A stretch of 64,000 bases of DNA. It comes from Leptospira broomii serovar Hurstbridge str. 5399 (GTDB lineage: Bacteria; Spirochaetota; Leptospiria; Leptospirales; Leptospiraceae). The translations under genes were made by a program, and so were the position numbers. This document shows positions 10,148 to 19,756 of this stretch, piece by piece. The notes beneath the pieces were generated by a model that was given only the letters and a program-made list of their open reading frames with translations, did no database searches and was not told the origin of the DNA. Within the stretch, counting starts at the first letter, position 1; every line of letters starts with the position of its first letter. The DNA lies in NCBI RefSeq assembly GCF_000243715.2, contig NZ_AHMO02000008.1, positions 124,001 to 188,000 on the forward strand, given 5' to 3'.

Positions 10148-11702
10148 CATGGCTAAAGTTCACAAAAAGCTGTTCGTCTTCTCTTGATTTTGCATAATCG
10201 ATCATGATAATCGTAGCCTGATTCCAAGCAATACGTAAGCCTAAGCCTTCGGAATACTTATACCCTTGAGTTCCGATCTTATGCTCGTCATCCCAAACTC
10301 GTCCAAAATCGAAAAAGGGAACGATATTAAACGCAAAGTATTCGCTTCCGACGGAGGCTTCCGCGAATTTCCAACGAATTTCCAAGTTCCCCCAACCCAT
10401 CACTCTACCGACAAATCGATCCTGTTTGTATCCGCGTAATGTCCGTAAACCTCCCAAGCCTCCGATGACTCCTTCCGTTCCCCACATGTTCCTATATTCA
10501 AAAAATGGAGTATTACCGTCCGTCAATCCCATGCCGAAGCGGCTGGCGAGAACGAGCTTATCGAAAACCTTCGGAAACGGACTGTAAAAGAACTTACCCT
10601 GCGCGAAATACTTTTGGAAATCGAAATCCGAACCGATCGCCTTGCTGGATTTTTCGTAGGTTCCTTCCAGAAAAACTCCGCTGTTCGGATCGGGCTCAAA
10701 ATCGCGAGTATCATAGACTAATCCGATTCTGACCGTGTTTACAAAGCCGCCCCCGAATCCCAGAATCTTTCCAGCTTCTTGATCTTGAGTGAGCCTAGTT
10801 TTACCATTCGGAACTTTGGCCCCGTAGTTCAAAGGATCCCCGCCGAGCAAAGGGTCATGGCCTTGGACGAACTTACCGTCGAAAGTATGAACGATATTAT
10901 CGGAAGCCTTGATTCCAGCGACTAAACGAACGGTTCCTCCCACATAGGATCGTTCGGTACTCAAGTTAATCATAGGTGTTTGAATCTGGTAGCGATTGTA
11001 CATTCGATCGGTTACTACGAAGCCCGGTTGACTAGGAACTCCAGCATACGTATTACCCCCGTAACGGACCGGATCCTGAGGACCTCCGGGACGCCAGTAA
11101 TCTAAATTCTGAGACTGATCCTGATACGTTGCGTTCGTGCTCAAGTTTCCCGCAGGTTGATTTCGATCATGATAACTTAGATTTTTCATGGAATCCTGTC
11201 CGATTCCGAAATATAAAGTGGTCGGAGTGATCGTCAAAAAGGCATCCGCTCTCAATCTCCATTGCGTATTTGCAATAAACGGCATGTCCAGACTGAGCTG
11301 ATGATATTGCGCATTCTTATTCGTATTAAAATACTGCGCGAAGAAACGGACTCGATACGGAGTGTAGTCGAATAATGGGTCGCTCTTTTTCCCGTTATTA
11401 TACGCATAGGCTCGAACTCCGTAACCTATCCCTTCGTTAGGATCCGAGTTAATCAAAGGCAAGCCCGTCGGATACCAACCCTCTTTTTTTTGATCCAGAT
11501 CCTTTTTACATAACTGTTTGGTCGCGTCCATCGGAAAGGGTAGATTCAATCGAGGTGTCGGCTTTTCACAACCTCCGGTCGGGGGCGGCGCTTCGGCGCG
11601 AACGGATTCGAAGGCATACAAAAGGACAAGCATGCAAACAATATTTCTAACTTTTCGAATCTTCATAGAGCGACTCATTGATTCCGACATTTCCGAATTC
11701 AT
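10140..11702 (-). CDS. Omp85/BamA-TamA-type outer-membrane protein (copy 1)
   Basis: The 520 residues start with a signal peptide (hydrophobic core [12 protein letters not shown], then ESVRAEA). A cysteine-containing segment follows, then the motif [21 protein letters not shown] typical of POTRA-less Omp85-like proteins. The rest is alternating aromatic/polar strands ending in F. The Omp85 loop-6 signature appears as [16 protein letters not shown] (compare VRGY/F). No POTRA repeats are present, so this is not BamA itself. It is closely similar along its length to the gene at 12613-14133. The start is uncertain: ATGs at 11702, 11690, 11678 and 11666 are in frame. A role in outer-membrane transport or as a surface porin is inferred from family only. 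Confidence 0.8.
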   Translation of the reverse strand: MNSEMSESMSRSMKIRKVRNIVCMLVLLYAFESVRAEAPPPTGGCEKPTPRLNLPFPMDATKQLCKKDLDQKKEGWYPTGLPLINSDPNEGIGYGVRAYAYNNGKKSDPLFDYTPYRVRFFAQYFNTNKNAQYHQLSLDMPFIANTQWRLRADAFLTITPTTLYFGIGQDSMKNLSYHDRNQPAGNLSTNATYQDQSQNLDYWRPGGPQDPVRYGGNTYAGVPSQPGFVVTDRMYNRYQIQTPMINLSTERSYVGGTVRLVAGIKASDNIVHTFDGKFVQGHDPLLGGDPLNYGAKVPNGKTRLTQDQEAGKILGFGGGFVNTVRIGLVYDTRDFEPDPNSGVFLEGTYEKSSKAIGSDFDFQKYFAQGKFFYSPFPKVFDKLVLASRFGMGLTDGNTPFFEYRNMWGTEGVIGGLGGLRTLRGYKQDRFVGRVMGWGNLEIRWKFAEASVGSEYFAFNIVPFFDFGRVWDDEHKIGTQGYKYSEGLGLRIAWNQATIIMIDYAKSREDEQLFVNFSHVF

Positions 11703-11903
11703 AAGTAGGTACGCTTCTTTTTGAAATTGTCAAATATAAATCGCGAATAAATACTCACATTCCAATAACAAGAAAGACTTACTTGGAACGCAACGCGAAT
11801 AAGAATAAATGCAGAATGAATCGAACCGGACCCCCAAATAACTTTATAATTTTATAAAAATCTAAAGTACTCGGCTCGCTCTTTATTATTAAACGAATTG
11901 CGG

Positions 11904-12599
11904 CTAAGGGCGAACGCAGCGAACAAAATAACGATTGGTCTTGTTCGACGCGTTGTCCGTTCCGAACTTATCTCTCGCAAACGAAACGGCTCTGGCAGTT
12001 TGATTGGAGGGATCCTGTTCGTTGGCCCAGGCGCTCCAATACAGATCTTCTATCGTGTCGGGAAATTTCATCAGCATCTCCGCGCGACTTGAAGAACTTA
12101 GCAATTTTAATTCAGTATAGCTCGCCACTCGCCAATTCGAATACCCCCCGGTCCTATCTCCCGAACAACTATTATAAGCCTCCGAGCTTCCGGCCACCCC
12201 GATCTGAGAAACCGGAACTAGCGCTTTCGGTAAACTTACCGCGTTACAGGCATCGTTGTTTAGATTACAGTACTGTAATTGAACGGCTCCCCAGCCGTTG
12301 TTTATAAGACTGGCGCCTTCGCAGCTATAGCCGCCGGACGTGGCAACATAGGTTTGTCCCTGAGAGCAAATTTTCCAAGTCAGCCCGATAGACGAATCTG
12401 TGATCGTTCCGTCCCCATTAGATCGATACGTGCTGAAGAATAACGCACCGGCCAACAATACGTTTGCGTCTTCATTCAGGAAACCTTGAGTCTCCTTATC
12501 CTTTTTTTGCTCGCAGTTTGCAATTGCAAAAAACGAAACCGAAAGAACGAAGTAACATTGAAGGATCGATGAAAAGAAAATGGTTAACTGGTTCTTCAT
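11904..12599 (-). CDS. DUF1566/Lcl-type lipoprotein
   Basis: The preferred ATG at 12599 gives MKNQLTIFFSS and a hydrophobic stretch ending SFFAIANC, a spirochaetal-type lipobox, so the mature protein is probably lipid-anchored. The C-terminal 150 residues carry the pattern of the Lcl C-terminal (DUF1566) domain: GLTWKICSQGQ, the Trp in YSNWRVASYTELKLL, DLYWSAW and the ending RYFVRCVRP. Lcl domains occur in surface and adhesion proteins; a collagen- or glycan-binding role here would be inference. It starts 14 nt after the upstream Omp85-like gene, so the two are probably co-transcribed. A 201 nt spacer separates it from the downstream copy. Confidence 0.8.
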   Translation of the reverse strand: MKNQLTIFFSSILQCYFVLSVSFFAIANCEQKKDKETQGFLNEDANVLLAGALFFSTYRSNGDGTITDSSIGLTWKICSQGQTYVATSGGYSCEGASLINNGWGAVQLQYCNLNNDACNAVSLPKALVPVSQIGVAGSSEAYNSCSGDRTGGYSNWRVASYTELKLLSSSSRAEMLMKFPDTIEDLYWSAWANEQDPSNQTARAVSFARDKFGTDNASNKTNRYFVRCVRP

Positions 12600-12612
12600 A
12601 GGTAATACTCTA

Positions 12613-14133
12613 TTAAAATGCATGATTAAAGTTTATAAAAAGCTGCTTATCTTCTCGAGAAACTGCGTAGTCGATCATGATAATCGTAGTTTGATTCCAA
12701 GCAATCCGAAGTCCCGTTCCCTTAGAATATTTATACCCCTGGGTGCTGATCTTATGTTCGTCGTCCCAAATACGACCGAAGTCGAAGAATGGAACAATAT
12801 TGAAGGCGAAGTGCTGCCCCCATATGGAAAATTCCGCGAATTTATACCGAATTTCTAAGTTTCCCCAGCCCATCGTACGACCGACAAATCGATCTTGTTT
12901 ATAACCGCGAAGAGTTGTGCGGCCCCCAAGACCCGAAATCACACCTTCCGTTCCCCACATATTTCTATATTCGAAAAAGGGAACGTCTCCTTCCGTAAGC
13001 GAGAAACCTCCACGACCGGCCAGTACGAGTTTATCAAAAACTTTCGGGAACGGGCTGTAGAAGAATTTAGCCTGAGCGAAATATTTCGAATAATTGTAAT
13101 CGGATCCCATCGTTTTAGTCGCTCTTTCATAGGTTGCCTCCATGAAAACGCCTTGATTCGGATCCGGTTCCAAATCGCGAGTATCATATACCAAACCCAA
13201 ACGAATGGAATTCACATTTCCGCCATGGTACCCTAAAATCTTACCCGCTTGCTGATCTTGCGTCAGTTTTGTTATACCATTATAGACCAACCCGCCCGAA
13301 TTGATAGGCCATCCGTCCAAAACAGGGTCGTTCCCTTTAACCTGTGTGCCGTCAAATGTGCGAACGATGTTCTGCGAAAACCTAGCTCCCGTAACAAGCC
13401 TAACCGTTCCGCCTAAGTAAGAATGCTCCGCGCTTAAGTTCGCCGTCGGCGAAATAATATTGTATCGATTGTATTGCCCGTCGGAAACTCTAAATCCATT
13501 CTGCGCAGGTAGACCACTGTAAGTTCCTCCACCTAAAGCAACAGGATCGCCGGGACCTCCCGGTCGAGTATAGGCAAGATTCTGTTGCTGCTGAGTGAAT
13601 GTTTGGTTCGTATCCAATTGCGAACCGGGTTGGTTTCGATCATGAGAGCTTAAATTTTGAAGAGAGGATTCCCCAACGCCGAAGAATAAGGTATTCGGGT
13701 TTGCATCATATACGCCTTCTCCTCTTAACCTCCACTGAGTTCCAAAAACGTACGGCGCGTCGAATGCGATATCCTGGTATTGTCGATTTTTGGTCGTGTT
13801 AAAGTATTGAGCATAGATGCGAAACTTATACGGCGTGTATTCGAAAAATGGATCGTCCCTCTTTCCGTTATTGTAAGCGAAGATACGCACACCGTATCCT
13901 ACGCCGCTGTTTGGATCCGAATTTAAGAGCGGAAGCCCAGTGGGAAACCAACCTTCCTTCTTTTTTATTAAATCCTTCTTACAGAGTTGTCTCTGCTGGC
14001 TAATTGGAAACGGGAGATCCTTACGGGCCTCGGGCTTTTCGCATCCGCCGATGATATTCTGCGCGGATATCGGTTCAGCGAATCCAAAGGTGATAAGTCC
14101 GATTAAAGCAAGACAAACGAGAAAATTCTTCAT
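12613..14133 (-). CDS. Omp85/BamA-TamA-type outer-membrane protein (copy 2)
   Basis: The 506 residues open with a clear signal peptide ([20 protein letters not shown]). [21 protein letters not shown], about 14 predicted strands and the loop-6 motif [16 protein letters not shown] follow. It is a paralogue of the protein at 10140-11702, sharing [14 protein letters not shown] and [14 protein letters not shown] strands and the same length and C-terminus. There are no POTRA domains. Genes for both copies and the lipoprotein between them point the same way, and the lipoprotein may be a surface partner. Substrate and true function are unknown. Confidence 0.82.
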   Translation of the reverse strand: MKNFLVCLALIGLITFGFAEPISAQNIIGGCEKPEARKDLPFPISQQRQLCKKDLIKKKEGWFPTGLPLLNSDPNSGVGYGVRIFAYNNGKRDDPFFEYTPYKFRIYAQYFNTTKNRQYQDIAFDAPYVFGTQWRLRGEGVYDANPNTLFFGVGESSLQNLSSHDRNQPGSQLDTNQTFTQQQQNLAYTRPGGPGDPVALGGGTYSGLPAQNGFRVSDGQYNRYNIISPTANLSAEHSYLGGTVRLVTGARFSQNIVRTFDGTQVKGNDPVLDGWPINSGGLVYNGITKLTQDQQAGKILGYHGGNVNSIRLGLVYDTRDLEPDPNQGVFMEATYERATKTMGSDYNYSKYFAQAKFFYSPFPKVFDKLVLAGRGGFSLTEGDVPFFEYRNMWGTEGVISGLGGRTTLRGYKQDRFVGRTMGWGNLEIRYKFAEFSIWGQHFAFNIVPFFDFGRIWDDEHKISTQGYKYSKGTGLRIAWNQTTIIMIDYAVSREDKQLFINFNHAF

Positions 14134-14647
14134 TCAGAGCCCAGGTAATAAAATACGATTTCGCAAGTTATAGTGGGGTAAGAGGCGATGTCAAATTTAT
14201 TCCTGGAAAACGGGGAACCGTTGAGCGTTTAAGTGGGTCTTTTGCAAATTTTCTAGATTCGAGTCCATACAATCGTTCGAAATAGAATTGTAATCTTGAA
14301 CGAGAGGAAAGTTTAAGCTCCGCACCAAAAACATGTTTTATATCTCACTTTTCGAGATCGAAATAAAACTCATTGTCTATTTCAATAATAAGAGTCATAG
14401 ACGATTTAACAAATGAACGAATGTTTAAACGCATCCTCAAAGAGATTCGGTTAAGTAAGAAGAAAAATGAAAAGCCCCGAAAGGATTAAGATAAGTTGTA
14501 GAAGTACTTTAAAACAATGCTCCGGTATTTCTTTTTAGTTTCGAAATTGATTCGGTGGAAATATTTCCGGTTGAGGCGCTTAACGTTACGAGCGGCACTT
14601 GCAATCGAAGGCAATTTGAACGGCAATTCCGAAGATTGGAAAGAGGA
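14134..14647. other. 514-nt spacer without a gene
   Basis: No convincing reading frame, RNA gene or repeat was seen. Short frames such as one starting near 14334 (27 codons) have no ribosome-binding site. The part next to 14133 should hold the promoter of the Omp85-like operon on the minus strand, but no clear -35/-10 pair could be picked out. Confidence 0.5.
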
Positions 14648-15133
14648 TTATGAATTCAGTATTAAAATTATCTGATCCTGGGCTACAAGCTCGCCGGTCG
14701 AAGCTTTCAATTCTTGGACCTCTGCGTCCGCGCCTGCCTTTAAAGCATGTTCCATTTTCATTGCCTCGACTACAGCAAGTATCTGACCCTTCTTTACTGA
14801 ATCACCCGGCTTTACTTCGACTTTAATGAGCTTTCCAGGCATCGGGCTTTTAATTTCTTTTTGTGCAGCATCAACTCCGCTAGTTTCTTTTCCTTTCAAG
14901 AGAAACTGAAAACTACGTCCTCTAGTATGGATGAAAATTTTCGCGCCGGAAATCAACGCGACAGAACCGTCAGGAAGCGAAAAAGTCCCATCCTTTTCGC
15001 TTGTCCAAGAATAATGGGAAAGCAAGGTCTCCCAGCCGGATTCGGGATCGAACACTCTTGCGGAAGACGAAGACTCTCCCAAATCGAGAAGATACTCCGT
15101 TTCCTTCCAGCGTAATCTATATAAGTTACTCAT
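14648..15133 (-). CDS. Biotin carboxyl carrier protein of an acyl-CoA carboxylase
   Basis: The C-terminal 75 residues form a biotinyl domain: KSPMPGKLIKVEVKPGDSVK, then ILAVVEAMKMEHALKAG with the biotin lysine in EAMKMEH, then VAQDQIILIL. The N-terminal half is an unrecognised beta-rich domain similar to the linker region of propionyl- and methylcrotonyl-CoA carboxylase alpha chains. The start is set at the ATG at 15133, whose ATGA overlaps the stop of the biotin carboxylase gene. An earlier ATG at 15148 is inside that gene. The two subunits that are usually fused in actinobacterial or mitochondrial enzymes are here split. The acyl substrate cannot be read from this subunit. Confidence 0.9.
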   Translation of the reverse strand: MSNLYRLRWKETEYLLDLGESSSSARVFDPESGWETLLSHYSWTSEKDGTFSLPDGSVALISGAKIFIHTRGRSFQFLLKGKETSGVDAAQKEIKSPMPGKLIKVEVKPGDSVKKGQILAVVEAMKMEHALKAGADAEVQELKASTGELVAQDQIILILNS

Positions 15134-16605
15134 GAATTCACTTCCCATAAATCCTTCGGACCCAACGCTTCCCAGATGGATGGGGCTTTTTTTCTTCGAG
15201 CGGCAAGCAAGGAGGCGACTTTTGCTAAAGCATCTTTCTCTTCCCCGTTCTCGCCGACGGATATCGAGTATTGTTCCAGAAAATGAGTATGGGTATGTCC
15301 GTTTGCGAATTCAGGATGAATCAAAATCCCTTTCAGATACGGAACATTCGTAGTAGGCCCGAACACTATCGTACTTTCAAGCGCATTGATCAGATTTTTT
15401 CGGGCTTCTTCCCTACTCTTACCCGATCCGATTACTTTAGCCAACATAGGATCGTAATATAAGGATACTTCCGAACCGGTAACAACCCCGCTATCCACGC
15501 GAATATTTTGTCCTTCCGGAAATGAAGCGAATTCGATCTTTCCGATCGACGGAAGAAATTCATTTTCCGGGTCTTCCGCGTAGACCCTGGCTTCGATGGC
15601 ATGCCCGGTCTGATTCGGTTTTGCACCGTTTAAGAGTTCGGGTAAGGTTTTTCCTTCGGCGATTCGTATCTGCCACTCGACTAGGTCGTACCCGGTTACG
15701 ATCTCGGTAATCGGGTGTTCAACCTGAAGTCGAGTGTTCATTTCCAGAAAATAAAAATTTCCATCTTCACCGAGGATGAACTCGACCGTACCTGCGCCGA
15801 GATAACCGATAGATGCCGCCGCTTTAACGGCGACCTCGCAGATCTTATCCCGTAAATTCCGATCCAAATTCGGTGCCGGTGATTCCTCGATGACTTTCTG
15901 GTGTCTGCGCTGGATGGAACATTCCCTTTCGAACAGATGGAGGACGTTGCCCTTAGAATCCCCGAAAACCTGCACTTCTATATGACGCGGATTGGTTATG
16001 TATTTTTCCAAAAATACTCGGGCATCCCCGAAGGCGTTCTTCGCCTCTCTCTGAGCGGATTCGAGAGAATGTAAAAATTCCGATTCGGAATACACTCTCT
16101 TCATCCCTTTTCCGCCGCCGCCGGCGCTCGCCTTAATCATCACCGGAAACCCGATTTTTTTAGCTTCGCTTAACAATAATTTCGGATCCTGCGAACTTCC
16201 GTTATATCCCGGAACGACCGGAATTCCCGCAAGCACCATCGCTTCCCTGGAACGAATCTTATCTCCCATTAAATCCACGCTCTCGGGCCGAGGACCTAAA
16301 AATAAAATTCCTTCCTTAGCGAGCGCGAGCGCGAACTCGGTACGTTCCGATAAAAACCCGTACCCCGGATGCACCGCATTCGCGCCGGTTTCCTTGACTG
16401 CCTTTAAGACCGATTGGATTGAGAGATACGATTTTGAGGGCTCTGAAGCGCCTAGATGATAGGCAAGATCGGCTTGTCGAACGAACGGAGAATTTTCATC
16501 GGCATCGGAAAAAACTGCGACAGTCTTAATTCCGAGTCGTTTGCAAGTTCTTTGGATCCGAAGAGAAATCTCACCCCGGTTCGCAATGAGCAATGTGTGG
16601 ATCAC
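15130..16605 (-). CDS. Biotin carboxylase subunit of acetyl-/acyl-CoA carboxylase
   Basis: This ATP-grasp enzyme carboxylates biotin on the carrier protein encoded next door. Visible features are LIANRGEISLRIQRTCKRLG at the N-terminus, the glycine-rich loop SAGGGGKGMKRVYSE, the H-x-x-x-Q-V-F-G region RHIEVQVFGD, ECSIQRRHQKVIEESPAP and the active-site NTRLQVEHPITE. At 491 residues it is a complete AccC-like subunit with no biotinyl domain. The start is a GTG at 16605 that overlaps the TGA of the PlsC-like gene (GTGA), implying translational coupling. No carboxyltransferase gene lies in the window, so the partner must be elsewhere. Confidence 0.93.
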   Translation of the reverse strand: MIHTLLIANRGEISLRIQRTCKRLGIKTVAVFSDADENSPFVRQADLAYHLGASEPSKSYLSIQSVLKAVKETGANAVHPGYGFLSERTEFALALAKEGILFLGPRPESVDLMGDKIRSREAMVLAGIPVVPGYNGSSQDPKLLLSEAKKIGFPVMIKASAGGGGKGMKRVYSESEFLHSLESAQREAKNAFGDARVFLEKYITNPRHIEVQVFGDSKGNVLHLFERECSIQRRHQKVIEESPAPNLDRNLRDKICEVAVKAAASIGYLGAGTVEFILGEDGNFYFLEMNTRLQVEHPITEIVTGYDLVEWQIRIAEGKTLPELLNGAKPNQTGHAIEARVYAEDPENEFLPSIGKIEFASFPEGQNIRVDSGVVTGSEVSLYYDPMLAKVIGSGKSREEARKNLINALESTIVFGPTTNVPYLKGILIHPEFANGHTHTHFLEQYSISVGENGEEKDALAKVASLLAARRKKAPSIWEALGPKDLWEVNS

Positions 16606-17399
16606 TTTGACTTTACCGGTTCCGGTTCCCTTCGAGTTCCGATCTCTTGGTCCAGAAGGGCCTTCTCCTTAATCATGACTTCTTGCAAGAATTCTCTAAA
16701 TGCTTCCCAGGTCGCAAAACCTGTCGGTTCGAATCTCCCGACATACTTATAACCGACTGTAACGTTCATTGGATCCGTTTGATAGCGGGTGATCCCGGAT
16801 TTGAGAACTAAAACGACCGGAATTCGATTTTCGAAAGCGATCTTGACCATTCCCTTCACTAAGGGTTGAATCACTTCCGAATAAGTATTATGACCTTCCG
16901 GATAGACGATGTACGAGGTCGTATTTAAACCTTTAAGTAACTTCCGAACGGAAACTGCAATCGTAGTCGCCTTAGACGTCTCGAATACCTGAGACCCCAT
17001 GGCTTTCATCCACCAATAAGCTACTAAAGTTTTCTTAATGACTTGATTCGCAAGATACGGTTTATTCACCACGAGGCAATCGTACGGGAAATCGATCTCG
17101 TTCACATGATTTAAAAAAATCATATGACCCGTTTGCGGAATCGCAATCTCGTTAGTAAGAACTAGTTTGGTTTTCGTCATCTTACGTACGGCCTCGCCCC
17201 AAAGCGCCGACCCTTTTAGAAACGAGATATATTGCCTGGAACGATTCCCGATCAGCGAATAATAAATTCCTTTAATCATGGAAGGTAAAGCGGTCGTTAA
17301 TACCAATCGGACGGTAATCAGATAGGTTCTTAAAACGAGTTTCTGGTATTCCTTTGAGAATCTACCCAGTCGACTTTCCAAAAACTTGAATGGACTCAT
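16602..17399 (-). CDS. Lysophospholipid acyltransferase-like protein (PlsC family)
   Basis: The 265-residue protein has the PlsC catalytic motif NHVNEID (His98, Asp103; H-x4-D) and the later acyl-acceptor motif YPEGHNTYSE in place of FPEGTRS. These families acylate lysophosphatidic acid or related acceptors at the inner membrane. The exact acceptor cannot be told. A hydrophobic N-terminal stretch (about 22-50) fits membrane association. It is the first gene of a tightly coupled set with the biotin carboxylase and carrier protein, suggesting a shared role in fatty-acid or lipid supply. The start follows a CTCCGGGAGCAT stretch with a GGGAG site. Confidence 0.85.
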   Translation of the reverse strand: MSPFKFLESRLGRFSKEYQKLVLRTYLITVRLVLTTALPSMIKGIYYSLIGNRSRQYISFLKGSALWGEAVRKMTKTKLVLTNEIAIPQTGHMIFLNHVNEIDFPYDCLVVNKPYLANQVIKKTLVAYWWMKAMGSQVFETSKATTIAVSVRKLLKGLNTTSYIVYPEGHNTYSEVIQPLVKGMVKIAFENRIPVVLVLKSGITRYQTDPMNVTVGYKYVGRFEPTGFATWEAFREFLQEVMIKEKALLDQEIGTRREPEPVKSK

Positions 17400-17499
17400 G
17401 CATTACTATGCTCCCGGAGAGGACGTCGTCTGGAAAGTACTTTCTCGATGCTTAGCCTACTCTCTTTTATTACGAAACGAATGAGACGGTAATAAACAG

Positions 17500-17528
17500 G
17501 AATGCCGCTCCTTTAACGAACGGCATTC
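17500..17528. terminator. GAATGCCG/CGGCATTC hairpin
   Basis: An 8-bp perfect inverted repeat with a 13-nt loop sits between the PlsC-like gene and the secreted helical protein gene downstream of 17577 on the minus strand. There is no proper T-run beside it, so terminator function is only a suggestion. Confidence 0.4.
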
Positions 17529-17576
17529 AGAACGATTTTCTAAGTTTGGAGAAGAGCCGGGGCGCTTTGGCAACGC

Positions 17577-18692
17577 TTACTTATTCGTATTCGCAGGCTG
17601 GGTTGCCTTCGTTTTCCCGGGAGGAAGTTTATCTCCAACGAGGGCCTTTCTCTTTTCGGCATCCCATCTCAGATACAAACGACTACTGATCTCATCGTCA
17701 AACACTCTGCCGAGAACGTCTACCGCATCCTTACGATATTCATCCGGAATCCGTTTATCGAATACGGGACTCATTTTTGCATCCAAACGGACTAGAGGAT
17801 TCTGGGTGAAATCGTAGGTAACTCCTTCGATTGAAACGACTTCCGCAGGAGTAATTTCCCCGTATTCGTTTTTCAGTTCCTCCGTCTTGGCATCGGATCT
17901 TTGAATGAAGTAATTATCATAGGGGTATTTCAATTTAAAGATATTGATAGCGTTCGCTCTTGCATCCCGGCAAAGATTGATGGCGCCTAAATAATATTCT
18001 ATCCGATATTTGCGATGGCTTGGCTGAAGCTTTTGATGTTTTTCCAATTGCTTCTCAATTTTGAGCGCATTATTTCTGGTCTCTTTCGCTTCCCCCAAAA
18101 ATTGGTAACCGAGCTCCATATTCTTTTCAATCGTATACTTGCTTGTTACGTAATGGTATTCGCGAGGATTATACATTCTCCGGAAATAAGGAGCTTCGCG
18201 ATTTTCTTTAATATCGGCGCGAATATAACTCCCTTGTCCGTATTCGACTGCGATGTCGACAAGAGCTTTATCTTGCGGATTGTTCGGATTTTTTCTTTCA
18301 ATCGCCGTTTTCAGCATTTCTTCGGTTCTTTCAACGTAAGCCTGGGAAATTTCTTCTAATAGAAGTTCCATTCCGAATTGCGCTTCTAAGAAACGACGAT
18401 ATGAATTGACGTGATTCCCTTCAAAGAAGTAAAGCAAACCCTCTTGGTAAAGGCGCTTCAACTCCTTGTATTTCCCGATTCGATCCCCTTCGGATTGCTG
18501 CGGTGCAGCTTGGCCTTGCTGGTTCTGTGGCGTTTTTTGCTCGCCCGGATAATTCCGAACGATCGGCTCTATCTCCCGTAAGTAGGTAAGGAGTTCGACC
18601 CGTTTCTTATATGCCTTCATCGAAACGGCTTCGCCGTGGAGGATTGCGGGCGCGATAAACATCGCGATCATGAAAACGAGTAGTTTCTTCAT
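17577..18692 (-). CDS. Secreted helical protein, possibly FcpA-like (flagellar coiling protein)
   Basis: The 371 residues begin with a signal peptide (KKLLVFMIAMFIAPAILHGE). A glutamine-rich linker (about 55-70) follows, then long amphipathic helices with many Tyr, Arg and Glu, such as YRRFLEAQFGMELLLEEISQ and RMYNPREYHYVTSKYTIEKN. No lipobox is seen, so it is probably periplasmic. The helical, Tyr/Arg-rich pattern reminds me of the leptospiral flagellar sheath protein FcpA, found only in Leptospira, but I cannot confirm this by alignment. The length (371 against about 300) does not match neatly. If it is not FcpA it is a leptospiral conserved hypothetical. It is divergent from the DUF2225 gene over 137 nt. 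Confidence 0.45.
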   Translation of the reverse strand: MKKLLVFMIAMFIAPAILHGEAVSMKAYKKRVELLTYLREIEPIVRNYPGEQKTPQNQQGQAAPQQSEGDRIGKYKELKRLYQEGLLYFFEGNHVNSYRRFLEAQFGMELLLEEISQAYVERTEEMLKTAIERKNPNNPQDKALVDIAVEYGQGSYIRADIKENREAPYFRRMYNPREYHYVTSKYTIEKNMELGYQFLGEAKETRNNALKIEKQLEKHQKLQPSHRKYRIEYYLGAINLCRDARANAINIFKLKYPYDNYFIQRSDAKTEELKNEYGEITPAEVVSIEGVTYDFTQNPLVRLDAKMSPVFDKRIPDEYRKDAVDVLGRVFDDEISSRLYLRWDAEKRKALVGDKLPPGKTKATQPANTNK

Positions 18693-18829
18693 TGGCGGAC
18701 CTTTTCTTTACTATCTCCCGTAAGAGACCGGGTTCAACCCGAAAATCGTGCTTTTCTTCTTAGTCTATCGGTTAGAATACGGTGAGAATTGACGCTTCCG
18801 GCTGCATTTTTCCGGAAATTCTCTAACTA

Positions 18830-19711
18830 ATGACAGCAATCGCACTAGCACAAGGTAAGAAAATCTCCTTCCGCAATAAGGAAGACACCGTTTGCCCAAT
18901 CTGCAACGAAGTTCACCAAAGGGAGAGCATGTTTCAGGGCGGTGGACGCTTAATTGCAGGTCGACTCACTCAAGAATTACGTCGCCTCTACGAAAAGAAC
19001 AAAAAATTCGGTCGGGTAAGCCCAAACGACTACGTTCTCAACGTTTGTCCTAGATGCCTTTATACCGCATTCCCCAAAGACTGGTCCTCTTTAGACGCCG
19101 ATGAAAACACAAAACTAAGAGAAAGTGCGGAAACCCGTAGAAAGAATATCGAACTAATCCTCGGCCCTCTTGATTTTTACCAAGAGAGAAATCTAGTTTT
19201 AGGCACGGCATCCTACTTATTAGCGATCGAGTGCTATCAAAGTAGAAAAGTAAACGTTGCTCCGACTCCCAAAAAGGCAGTCTGTGCGGTGCGTGGCGCT
19301 TGGTACTTCGACGATATGCATGTCGAATTTCCCGAAATCGGATTCGATAAGATTAGGGATTTACTCTGCCAGAAAGCCGCCGGCTGGTACACGGAAACGA
19401 TGGAAATCATGCAATCCGGTTCGGAGCCGGTCGATGCAGCTTCTTATTTGTTAGGTCCAGATACGGACAAAAACTGGGGGTTTGATGGAGTCATTTATCT
19501 TTCTGCATATCTGACGATGAAATTTAAAGACGAATTGGCTTCTGATCCCCAGTCCAAACTGAATCTGCTTGTTCGGGCCAAACGAACTCTTTCTAGACTT
19601 TATGGTTCTGGAAAAGCTTCTAAATCCAAACCGTCGGTCATCATCGATATGGCAAAAGAATTGTACGATGAATACAATAAGATCATCGATGAGATGGGAG
19701 GAGAGAAATAA
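18830..19711 (+). CDS. DUF2225-family protein
   Basis: The 293-residue protein has CPICNEVHQRESMFQGGGR near residue 22 and NVCPRCLYTAFPKDW near 72: two CxxC pairs probably binding zinc, followed by a mostly helical body with TPR-like spacing. That is the pattern of DUF2225, present in spirochaetes and clostridia, of unknown function. There is no signal peptide, so it is cytosolic. The ATG at 18830 lacks a strong ribosome-binding site. It is followed 45 nt later by truA in the same direction. Confidence 0.75.
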   Translation: MTAIALAQGKKISFRNKEDTVCPICNEVHQRESMFQGGGRLIAGRLTQELRRLYEKNKKFGRVSPNDYVLNVCPRCLYTAFPKDWSSLDADENTKLRESAETRRKNIELILGPLDFYQERNLVLGTASYLLAIECYQSRKVNVAPTPKKAVCAVRGAWYFDDMHVEFPEIGFDKIRDLLCQKAAGWYTETMEIMQSGSEPVDAASYLLGPDTDKNWGFDGVIYLSAYLTMKFKDELASDPQSKLNLLVRAKRTLSRLYGSGKASKSKPSVIIDMAKELYDEYNKIIDEMGGEK

Positions 19712-19756
19712 CCCTTCCCCGCTTGTTCCTTAAAACTCACCCGCGGTTTCTGAAAC

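Noticed and set aside
16735..16760. GGTTCGAATC, resembling a tRNA T-arm
   Set aside because: It lies inside the PlsC-like coding region and no cloverleaf can be drawn around it. The same applies to GTTCGAATCC near 5642.
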